A DNA stretch of 34,326 nucleotides. Origin: Elusimicrobiota bacterium (GTDB lineage: Bacteria; Elusimicrobiota; Elusimicrobia; Elusimicrobiales; Elusimicrobiaceae). A program made the position numbers and the translations under genes. Below the pieces are notes generated by a model. That model made no database searches. It was not told the origin of the DNA and saw only the letters and a list, made by a program, of their open reading frames with translations. Shown one piece after another: positions 16,986-23,600 of this stretch (its first letter is position 1; each line of letters begins with the position of its first letter). The DNA lies in NCBI GenBank assembly GCA_023398295.1, contig JAEWSL010000056.1, positions 1-34,326 on the forward strand, written 5' to 3'.

Positions 16986-17744
16986 CTAAAACTCCTTTTT
17001 GAAAATAAAAATATATTCGTGTTTAAATAAAAAATAATCGCTTTTTAATGCTCTATATTTCCAAATATTATTTATTCCCAGCTTTCCTCTGTTTCCTTCA
17101 ATATTTTTTATGATTATCCCTTTAAGTTTAACATTAAAGTTGCGTTTAACCATGTCCATACAGTAAAAACTTAGCGGTACAACTTCACTCTTTTTGTAAA
17201 CATCTCCTATAACTATTGCAAAATATTTGTTGGTTTCCAGAAATTTAAGTGTATTTTGACAAACCGTTTTTAATTTTTCCAAAAATATTTTTAAATCTCC
17301 TATATTTGATAAATCATTTTCCTCTTTCGAAAATTTAACAATATCCATATAGGGCGGGTGCATTATTACCATTTGTACTTGTTCTATTGATAGTTTTTTC
17401 TTTGCAATAGAGAATTCGTGCTCTATTTGTTTTGTGTCTAATGCGTTTGCGCACTTCAAATAATAGTCTTTAAATCCCGAACCTGACATTGTCTTTCTGA
17501 CATGATCTACAATATCTTGGTTTATATCAAACCCGATGTACTTCCTTTTGAGTTGTTCACACTCATATAAGGTTGTTCCGCTACCTGAAAATGGTTCTAA
17601 AATAGTGTCACTCTCTTTCGTATAACGTCTTATAAGCTGATTAGGTATCTGAGGGATAAAGTTGCCGTGATATATATTTGTATGCTTACCGGTTTTATCC
17701 CTCTCTTTTATTAACCAAAGAGAATCTACATTGATTTCTTCCAT
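16986..17744 (-). CDS. N4/N6-type DNA methyltransferase (restriction-modification)
   Basis: The 252-residue protein has motif I as E50-PFSGSGTT and motif IV as H129-P-P-Y132. A motif X-like stretch (FIPQIPNQLIRRY) comes before motif I. The order X-I-IV differs from the beta class (IV first), so it is a permuted or gamma-like N6_N4_Mtase. The first residue of the catalytic tetrad is His, so adenine-N6 versus cytosine-N4 cannot be decided. It differs in class from the D12 enzyme downstream, as in systems that need one enzyme per strand of an asymmetric site. It begins seven bases after the ispG stop and uses AAGAAG in the ispG end as ribosome-binding site. AT-rich, foreign codon use. Confidence 0.88.
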   Translation of the reverse strand: MEEINVDSLWLIKERDKTGKHTNIYHGNFIPQIPNQLIRRYTKESDTILEPFSGSGTTLYECEQLKRKYIGFDINQDIVDHVRKTMSGSGFKDYYLKCANALDTKQIEHEFSIAKKKLSIEQVQMVIMHPPYMDIVKFSKEENDLSNIGDLKIFLEKLKTVCQNTLKFLETNKYFAIVIGDVYKKSEVVPLSFYCMDMVKRNFNVKLKGIIIKNIEGNRGKLGINNIWKYRALKSDYFLFKHEYIFIFKKEF

Positions 17745-17751
17745 TTCTATA

Positions 17752-18825
17752 TTACTTCTTTAACTCCTCTGTAATTTTTTTAATCCATTCGCTTTGGGGG
17801 ATTTTGCCCTTAATTTCCCCCTTCTCAAACCAAAGACCTTCGCCTACGCCGCCGGCTATGCCAAAATCGGCGTCGCGCGCTTCCCCGGGGCCGTTTACTA
17901 CACAGCCCATTACCGCTATCTTCTTGCCCGTAGACAGGCGCAAAAGTTCGGCGTTGCCGTAAATCTTCTCTTCCAAAGCTTTGACCGCGCCCGCTATGTC
18001 AACCTGAGTGCGGCCGCACGTCGGGCAGGATATAATCTGCGGGCCAAACTCTCTTAGCCCTAAGGCTTTCAAAATCTCGTATGCGACGCGGACCTGAAGG
18101 CGCGGATCCTCGGTCAGAGATACGCGTATCGTCGCCCCTATGCCTTCTTTCAAAAGCGCGCTAAGGGCAATTGCGCTCTTGACTGTGCCCGCCGTAAAAC
18201 TGCCCGCTTCCGTAAGGCCGATATGCTGCGGGATATTAGTTTGTTTGGCAAGCGTTTGACAGGCAAGAATTGTGCGCGCGCAATTATCCGATTTGAGAGA
18301 AATTAAGTACTGCTTAAAATTAAGTTTTTCCAATATACCCGCGTGCTCTAAGGCTTCGTTTACCATTGTTTGAGCCCATTTTTTATCGCTCCACTCAGGC
18401 TGGCCGTTAATCTTTTTTAACGCCTTTAGAGAGCCGCAATTTACGCCTATTCTTATGGCAATGCCCGCGTCCGCGCAGGCTTTTACAACGTCCCTTGTTC
18501 TTTGCGCGTCGCCTATATTGCCCGGGTTGATGCGGATTTTATCAACGCCCTGTTTTACCGCTTCCAAAGCAAGGTTATAGTCAAAATGTATATCGGCGAC
18601 AAGCGGCGTGTGTATTTTTACCTTTATCTTGCCAAGCGCTTTTGCCGCCGCCATATCGGGCACCGCAACGCGGTTAATTTCGCAGCCGGCGCTTTCCAAA
18701 AGTAATATCTGCTTAACGGTGGCTTTAACGTCGCGAGTATCGGTATTGCACATTGACTGCACGCGCACCAAATTTTTGCCGCCAAGCGTAAAAGGGCCTA
18801 CCTTTACTTCCCGCGTGAGTTTCAT
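17752..18825 (-). CDS. ispG: 4-hydroxy-3-methylbut-2-enyl diphosphate synthase IspG (GcpE)
   Basis: The 357-residue protein is the compact bacterial IspG: TIM-barrel N-terminal part (RVQSMCNTDTRD, VADIHFDYNLAL, KIRINPGNIG) and iron-sulfur domain with C267-x2-C270, C308 in GCVVNGPGE and E315, the ligands of the [4Fe-4S] cluster. It reduces MEcPP to HMBPP in the MEP isoprenoid pathway, in the cytoplasm, using reduced ferredoxin or flavodoxin. Its ATG overlaps the end of rseP by four bases. An rseP-ispG neighbourhood is common in bacteria (MEP and undecaprenyl genes cluster with rseP). Directly downstream comes the foreign restriction-modification cassette. Confidence 0.97.
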   Translation of the reverse strand: MKLTREVKVGPFTLGGKNLVRVQSMCNTDTRDVKATVKQILLLESAGCEINRVAVPDMAAAKALGKIKVKIHTPLVADIHFDYNLALEAVKQGVDKIRINPGNIGDAQRTRDVVKACADAGIAIRIGVNCGSLKALKKINGQPEWSDKKWAQTMVNEALEHAGILEKLNFKQYLISLKSDNCARTILACQTLAKQTNIPQHIGLTEAGSFTAGTVKSAIALSALLKEGIGATIRVSLTEDPRLQVRVAYEILKALGLREFGPQIISCPTCGRTQVDIAGAVKALEEKIYGNAELLRLSTGKKIAVMGCVVNGPGEARDADFGIAGGVGEGLWFEKGEIKGKIPQSEWIKKITEELKK

Positions 18826-20048
18826 TCCTTAACCTCTTGCTCTGCGCGTGCAAGGCCTTCGGCCTGCGCGCCGCCTGCGTCGGCGCTCCGCTCTTCGCTC
18901 TGCGCCGCAGGCGCAGCCTGCTCGGTTGCGACGGTCTGCGTTTGGGCTTGTTTGGTAACACGTCTGCCTATGCGCGCTATATCGTTATAAGTGGCGTATA
19001 AGACAAGTAAAATCAGCAAAGACGCGCCGACGGAAGAGGCGCGCATCAAAGTCTTTTCTTTGGCGCGTTTGCCGCGTATGCCCTCAATGATAAAAAACAA
19101 GATATGTCCGCCGTCTAAAATCGGGATAGGAAATAAATTAAACATACCTATCGCAACTGAAATAAGGCCGATTAAAAAGAAGTAATTTTCAACGCCGCTG
19201 TGCACGCCTTTGCCCACAATTTCAAAAATGCCTATGGGGCCGGCAACGTCGGGGGCCTGTTTGTGCCAAAGTTTATCGGCAATGGTAGTTAAGGATAAAG
19301 CCGTCCAGTAATAGCATTGATGGCCGGCAACCCAAAGGGCTTCAAACACGCCCGTTCTTTCGTAAACGGGCTTAACGGAAATGCCTATTTTATTGTCTTT
19401 AGTGAAAAATAGAGAAGAAACATTGTCCTGCCCGTTTCTTACATAACTTACCTCCGCTTTGCCGTTTTGCGCGGCCGCGTCAAGGGAGGTTACCATCTCC
19501 TGCCAGTTAGAAACGGCCTTGCCGTCAATTGCGGTAATTACATCGTCAGTCTGCAAGACGCCGCTTGCGGGATAATCGGAAATTACTTCCCCTACTACGG
19601 AAGGTATCTTTGTCGGATTTGTAACGGGCAGCCCCATGGAAAGCACTACTATAAAGAAGATTATGAAGGCCAAAACATAGTTCATGCCCGCGCCGGCAAA
19701 AACCATTAACGCGCGGGAGTACCATGGTTTTGCGGCAAAATCGCGCGGGTTTGAGATATCGGCTTCCCTTGCATAAAACTCGCCCGAGGGCTTTACATAC
19801 CCGCCCAAAGGAATGGCGCGCAGGGAATACTGCGTTTCGCCCTTCTTCCATTTTTTCAGCAGTTTGCCAAAACCTATTGAAAACTCTTCCACGCGCATAT
19901 CAAGCAGACGACACGCCAAGAAATGCCCCAACTCGTGCACTAAAATCACAAGCCCCAAAGCAAAGCCCACGCCGATTATTGACAGCAAAGTATCCGCGCT
20001 AAGCAGCCACAGAAGTTTAGCCCATACTGCGGAAAGTAGATTTATCAT
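18822..20048 (-). CDS. rseP: RIP-family site-2 metalloprotease RseP
   Basis: The 408-residue protein has the S2P zinc motif H38-E-L-G-H42 in the first transmembrane helix, a PDZ domain at about 120-205 (VVGEVISDYPASGVLQTDDVI), and the third zinc ligand region NLFPIPILDGGH near the C-terminal membrane helices. It cleaves membrane-bound substrates such as anti-sigma factors and signal peptide remnants within the inner membrane. The last 45 residues (about 364-408) are an Ala/Gln/Glu-rich tail unusual for the family. The start has GGGGGC upstream and a leader of about 30 bases from an extended -10 promoter. It heads the long minus-strand block and overlaps ispG by four bases. Confidence 0.96.
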   Translation of the reverse strand: MINLLSAVWAKLLWLLSADTLLSIIGVGFALGLVILVHELGHFLACRLLDMRVEEFSIGFGKLLKKWKKGETQYSLRAIPLGGYVKPSGEFYAREADISNPRDFAAKPWYSRALMVFAGAGMNYVLAFIIFFIVVLSMGLPVTNPTKIPSVVGEVISDYPASGVLQTDDVITAIDGKAVSNWQEMVTSLDAAAQNGKAEVSYVRNGQDNVSSLFFTKDNKIGISVKPVYERTGVFEALWVAGHQCYYWTALSLTTIADKLWHKQAPDVAGPIGIFEIVGKGVHSGVENYFFLIGLISVAIGMFNLFPIPILDGGHILFFIIEGIRGKRAKEKTLMRASSVGASLLILLVLYATYNDIARIGRRVTKQAQTQTVATEQAAPAAQSEERSADAGGAQAEGLARAEQEVKE

Positions 20049-20083
20049 TAAGCCCCCGAAACCAAAATATTAGGATTTATAAT

Positions 20084-20092
20084 ATTATAACA
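20084..20092 (-). promoter_or_regulatory. Extended -10 promoter for rseP
   Basis: On the minus strand TGT is followed directly by TATAAT (20084-20089), 35 bases before the rseP ATG, with GGGGGC between as ribosome-binding site. No good -35. This is the only clear promoter I see for the rseP-ispG-restriction-proS block before the lon promoter. Confidence 0.5.
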
Positions 20093-20414
20093 TTTAGGCG
20101 GTTGAGGTAGCAGTACGCGGTTTTTTGCTTTGGGCTTTTGGCAGGCTAAATATCCGCAAGTTACAAGCTTCGCTTTTCCAGTTCTTTTGGTTGTGCGCTT
20201 GGGCGCACGCTCAACAAATAGGCTATTGTCCGCAAGTTACAAGCTTCGCTTTTCCAGTTCTTTTGGGTTGCGCAACGAAGGAGCGAGGCCGTCCGTCAAA
20301 CGCCCATTTGTGTAAGTTGTGCGATTTTTCAGATTTGGAGAAAATTGTGCGCCCGACATAATTGGTTGTTAACACCAAACCGCCTTTGATAATATTTATA
20401 TGGGAGGCCTAAAA

Positions 20415-20423
20415 TGCTACAAT
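20415..20423 (+). promoter_or_regulatory. Extended -10 box six bases before the hisS ATG (leaderless)
   Basis: TGC followed by TACAAT (20418-20423) ends six bases before the ATG at 20430. A transcript from here would begin at the start codon. A purine-rich GGGAGG at 20402-20407 serves an earlier in-frame ATG only if it lay upstream, which it does not, so no usable Shine-Dalgarno exists. Confidence 0.5.
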
Positions 20424-20429
20424 AATCCT

Positions 20430-21698
20430 ATGCAAAAAGTTCGCGGTTTCAAAGACATCTTTCCCCCCGACACGCTGGCCCTAAGCTCGCTTGAAGCCAG
20501 CGCGCGCAAAATGTTTCGCCTCTACGGCGTGGAAGAACTGCGCGTTCCCACGGTGGAGCTTAAAGAGCTCTTCGTAAAATCTACGGGGGACACCACCGAT
20601 ATCGTGCAAAAAGAAATGTACGCCTTTGAAGACGCAGGCGGCCGCCTGATTGCCCTTAGGCCCGAAGGCACGCCCGGAGTTGCGCGCGCCTATATTGAAG
20701 CCAATTTTGCCCAGAGCGCGCCCGTGCAGCAATTCTATTATATAGGCAATATGTTTCGCGCCGAGCGGCCGCAAGCCGGCAGATTCCGCGAGTTTGAGCA
20801 AATAGGCGCGGAGTTCTTTGGCAACTCTTCGCCCGCGGCCGACGCTCAAGCCATACTGCTGCTTAAGGACATCATAAAAGATTTCGGCATAACTAAATTC
20901 AGCGTGAAAATAAATTCCCTCGGCTGCGCAAAATGCCGCCCCGTATACAGGCAGAGTTTAATTGATTTCCTTTCCTCGCAAAAAAAAGACCTCTGCGAAA
21001 AATGCCAGGAGCGTCTTGAAAAAAACCCTCTGCGCGTTTTGGATTGCAAAACCGACGGGCCCAAATTTATTAAAAACGCGCCCAAGCAAACGCTTTGCCC
21101 CGTCTGCCAAGAACATTTTGAAGAAGTGCAAAACCTCTTAAAAGGCAAAATAGATTTTGAGCTTGACCAATGCCTCGTGCGCGGGCTTGACTATTATACC
21201 GGCACAGTCTTTGAGTTTCAGGCCGGACAAAATGCGCAAAACGCCATTGCCGGCGGGGGAAGATACGACGGCCTCCTTAAATCCATGGGCGGCCCCGATA
21301 TTCCCGCCGTAGGCTGGGCTTTGGGCGCAGAGCGCGTTGCGGCCGCGCGCGCCGAAGGCGCGCCTTGCGCGCAAGGCGAAGACTGCGCGCAAACGCCGCG
21401 CAAGTTTGCAGATAAAGTATTTGTAGTAGCCCTTGAGCCCGCGGCAAGAATTCCCGCTTTCAACCTTATGCAAAGCCTGCGCGGCGCCGGCGTAAGCGCG
21501 CTGGGCGGCCTCTTTGACAAAAACCTCAAAGCGCAGATGAAGCAGGCGGATAAATCCGGCGCGCGCTTTGCTTTAATACTGGGCTCAAACGAAGTGCAGC
21601 GTTTTACGGCCATACTCAAAAATCTTGAAACCGGCGAACAGCGGGAGTTTTTGCAAAGCGAAATCCCAAACCGCGTAAAACAAATTTTTGACAATTAA
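20430..21698 (+). CDS. hisS: Histidine--tRNA ligase
   Basis: The product (422 residues) starts MQKVRGFKDIFPPDT, the canonical HisRS N-terminus, so the ATG at 20430 is chosen over an in-frame ATG at 20400. Class II motif 2 is MFRAERPQAGRFREFEQIG, the histidine-specific motifs are LVRGLDYYTGTVFEF and AGGGRYDGL, and the C-terminal anticodon domain covers about 320-422. The insertion domain has CxxC pairs (CAKC, CEKC, CPVC), probably binding zinc, a variant seen in several bacterial lineages. It charges tRNA(His). The start lies six bases after a -10 box with no Shine-Dalgarno. The next gene, aspS, follows after 63 bases without a visible terminator, so they are likely one operon. Confidence 0.97.
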   Translation: MQKVRGFKDIFPPDTLALSSLEASARKMFRLYGVEELRVPTVELKELFVKSTGDTTDIVQKEMYAFEDAGGRLIALRPEGTPGVARAYIEANFAQSAPVQQFYYIGNMFRAERPQAGRFREFEQIGAEFFGNSSPAADAQAILLLKDIIKDFGITKFSVKINSLGCAKCRPVYRQSLIDFLSSQKKDLCEKCQERLEKNPLRVLDCKTDGPKFIKNAPKQTLCPVCQEHFEEVQNLLKGKIDFELDQCLVRGLDYYTGTVFEFQAGQNAQNAIAGGGRYDGLLKSMGGPDIPAVGWALGAERVAAARAEGAPCAQGEDCAQTPRKFADKVFVVALEPAARIPAFNLMQSLRGAGVSALGGLFDKNLKAQMKQADKSGARFALILGSNEVQRFTAILKNLETGEQREFLQSEIPNRVKQIFDN

Positions 21699-21761
21699 CT
21701 TACCGACTTAAAAAATTAAAAACAATAAAAATACAGGAAAATAAAGAAGGCAGACAAACTT

Positions 21762-23522
21762 ATGAAAAGAACAAATTACTGCGGGGATATAAAGGCAAAT
21801 CTTATCGGCTCAAAGCAGACTTTATGCGGCTGGGTGCACAGCTACAGAAATCACGGCGGCATTTTATTTTTAGACCTGCGCGACAGGACGGGCTACGTGC
21901 AAATTGTGGTGGACCCTTCAAATAAAACTTCTTTTGAAACCGCCTGCTCTTTAAGGCAGGAATATGTTATTTGCGTGACGGGCAAAGTCTGCGCGAGAAA
22001 AGAAGGCTATATAAACAAAAACATACCTACCGGCGAGGTGGAAGTTACCGCCGACACTCTTGAAATCCTAAACACCAGCATACCGCTGCCCTTTGAAATA
22101 GATACCGATAAAAATATTACCGAAGATATCCGCCTTAAATACCGCTACCTTGACCTAAGAACGCCGCGCATGATAAAAAATCTCACGCTGCGCCACCGCC
22201 TTGCGCAGACCGCGCGCAAATATTTTGACGAGCACGGCTTCCTTGAAATTGAGACGCCTATCTTAACGCGCTCCACGCCGGAAGGCGCGCGCGATTATTT
22301 GGTGCCCTCGCGCGTGCATAAAGGCAATTTTTACGCGCTGCCCCAAAGCCCGCAGATGTTTAAGCAGACGCTTATGGCAAGCGGCGTTGACAGATATTTC
22401 CAGCTTGCGCGCGCTTTCCGCGACGAAGACTTGCGCGCCGACCGCCAGCCCGAACATACGCAGATTGATATGGAAATGTCCTTTGTAACCATAGACGATA
22501 TTTTTGAAATAGGCGAAGGCCTTATGAAAACCGTTTTCAAAGCCGCCGGCGAAGAAATACAAACGCCCTTTTTGCGCCTTCCTTATAAAGAAGCTCTGTT
22601 AAAATACGGCTCCGACAAACCCGATATGCGCTTTGGTCTTGAAATTCATGACGTAAGCAAAATATTTACCTCAACGGCCTTTAAGGTTTTTGCGGGCGCG
22701 CTGTCCTCAGGCGGGGTTATCCGCGCGCTTTGCGCGCCGCAGAGCGCGCAAAAGCTAAGCCGCGGCGCGCTTGACAAACTTACGGAGTTTGCAAAAGCAA
22801 ACGGGGCAAAGGGCTTAGTCTGGCTTAAGATAAACGGCGGCAAATTTGAAGGTTCCAGCGTAAAATTATTTTCCCCCGAAGAGCTGGAAAACTTAAAGAA
22901 TGCTCTTGAGGCGCAGGAAGGCTCCGCAATTTTCCTTGGCGCAGACAAGGAAAATATCTGCGCCCTCTTTATGGGCGCGCTGCGCAAGGAGCTTATAAAA
23001 ACGCTGGAACTTAAACCTCAAAAAAAGTGGGCGCCTTTGTGGGTAATGAACTTCCCCCTGCTGGAATATATTGAGGAAGAACAAAGATACGACGCCGCCC
23101 ATAACCCCTTCACCGCCGCGCTTGAAGAAGATTTGCCCCTCCTTGACACCAACCCGCTTGCCGTGCGCGCCTATCAGTTTGATATGGTGCTTAACGGAAC
23201 CGAACTTGCAAGCGGCTCCATACGCAACCACAGAAGGGAAGTGCAGGAAAAGATTTTAGCGCTTATGAAATATTCCAAAGAGGAAAGCGCAAGACGCTTT
23301 GGCATGCTCTTAAACGCCCTTGAGTGCGGCGCGCCGCCGCACGGCGGATTTGGCCTCGGCTTTGACAGGTTAAGCGCGCTTTTGTGCGCAGAGAGTTCCA
23401 TAAAAGAAGTAATCGCTTTTCCAAAGACAACGGCCGCTTTCTGCCCGCTGACGGAATCGCCAAATACCGTGGACCAAAACCAGCTGGACGAACTTGGCCT
23501 TGCAATAGTTAAAAAAGACTGA
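21762..23522 (+). CDS. aspS: Aspartate--tRNA ligase (bacterial type)
   Basis: The 586-residue protein has the OB-fold anticodon domain (1-105; CGWVHSYRNHGG, FLDLRDRTG), the class IIb catalytic core with motif 2 FRDEDLRADRQPEHTQIDMEMSF and motif 3 GLGFDRLSALL, and the bacterial GAD insertion (about 290-400). It charges tRNA(Asp). Position 31 is His with two Gly after it, the pattern reported for non-discriminating enzymes that also charge tRNA(Asn); this is an inference to be tested against the genome. GAAGG lies 11 bases before the ATG. Follows hisS in the same direction and ends at a strong hairpin. Confidence 0.97.
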   Translation: MKRTNYCGDIKANLIGSKQTLCGWVHSYRNHGGILFLDLRDRTGYVQIVVDPSNKTSFETACSLRQEYVICVTGKVCARKEGYINKNIPTGEVEVTADTLEILNTSIPLPFEIDTDKNITEDIRLKYRYLDLRTPRMIKNLTLRHRLAQTARKYFDEHGFLEIETPILTRSTPEGARDYLVPSRVHKGNFYALPQSPQMFKQTLMASGVDRYFQLARAFRDEDLRADRQPEHTQIDMEMSFVTIDDIFEIGEGLMKTVFKAAGEEIQTPFLRLPYKEALLKYGSDKPDMRFGLEIHDVSKIFTSTAFKVFAGALSSGGVIRALCAPQSAQKLSRGALDKLTEFAKANGAKGLVWLKINGGKFEGSSVKLFSPEELENLKNALEAQEGSAIFLGADKENICALFMGALRKELIKTLELKPQKKWAPLWVMNFPLLEYIEEEQRYDAAHNPFTAALEEDLPLLDTNPLAVRAYQFDMVLNGTELASGSIRNHRREVQEKILALMKYSKEESARRFGMLLNALECGAPPHGGFGLGFDRLSALLCAESSIKEVIAFPKTTAAFCPLTESPNTVDQNQLDELGLAIVKKD

Positions 23523-23551
23523 GCTTTATTTCCCGCAGCTTTAATGCATAT

Positions 23552-23586
23552 AATACGGCGCGCTGTTACCCGCGCCGTATTTTCTT
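23552..23586 (+). terminator. Intrinsic terminator after aspS
   Basis: An 11-bp perfect stem (23552-23562 with 23571-23581, core CGGCGCG/CGCGCCG) and an eight-base loop are followed by a short T-rich tail. It begins 30 bases after the aspS stop. The stem and loop overlap the promoter region of the next gene. Confidence 0.7.
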
Positions 23587-23594
23587 GCTATAAT
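23586..23594 (+). promoter_or_regulatory. Extended -10 box six bases before the SpoIID-like gene's ATG (leaderless)
   Basis: TGC followed by a perfect TATAAT (23589-23594) ends six bases before the ATG at 23601. A weak -35 (TTACCC, 23566-23571) at 17-base spacing lies in the loop and 3' arm of the aspS terminator. No Shine-Dalgarno. Confidence 0.55.
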
Positions 23595-23600
23595 TATATT

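Larger units (their letters stand above)
20049..20429. repeat. Gene-free stretch with a 38-bp direct repeat and a dispersed intergenic repeat
   Basis: Between the divergent rseP and hisS genes. A 38-base unit starting TCCGCAAGTTAC occurs identically at 20153-20190 and 20229-20266 (period 76), each preceded by AGGCTA. Between them GTGCGC (20193-20198) and GCGCAC (20203-20208) form a hairpin. From about 20271 the sequence follows the repeat family of 2491-2820: ACGAAGGAGCG, the 25-base unit (20288-20312, three mismatches), GCGATTTTTCAGATTTG and AAAATTGTGCGCCCGA. Short ORFs here are repeat-derived. No RNA gene was recognised. Confidence 0.75.

Noticed and set aside
15250..17800. Prophage or insertion sequence carrying the restriction-modification genes
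   Set aside because: No integrase, transposase, terminal inverted repeats or target duplication is visible at either edge.
20125..20361. 78- and 61-codon plus-strand ORFs
   Set aside because: They translate the 38-base direct repeat and dispersed repeat; the duplicated peptide only mirrors the DNA repeat.
20400..20429. Upstream in-frame ATG of hisS
   Set aside because: The extra ten residues do not match the HisRS N-terminus, and the -10 box lies within them.
23544..23600. Upstream ATG for the SpoIID-like gene
   Set aside because: It would place the terminator and -10 box inside coding sequence and bury the signal peptide behind 19 residues.
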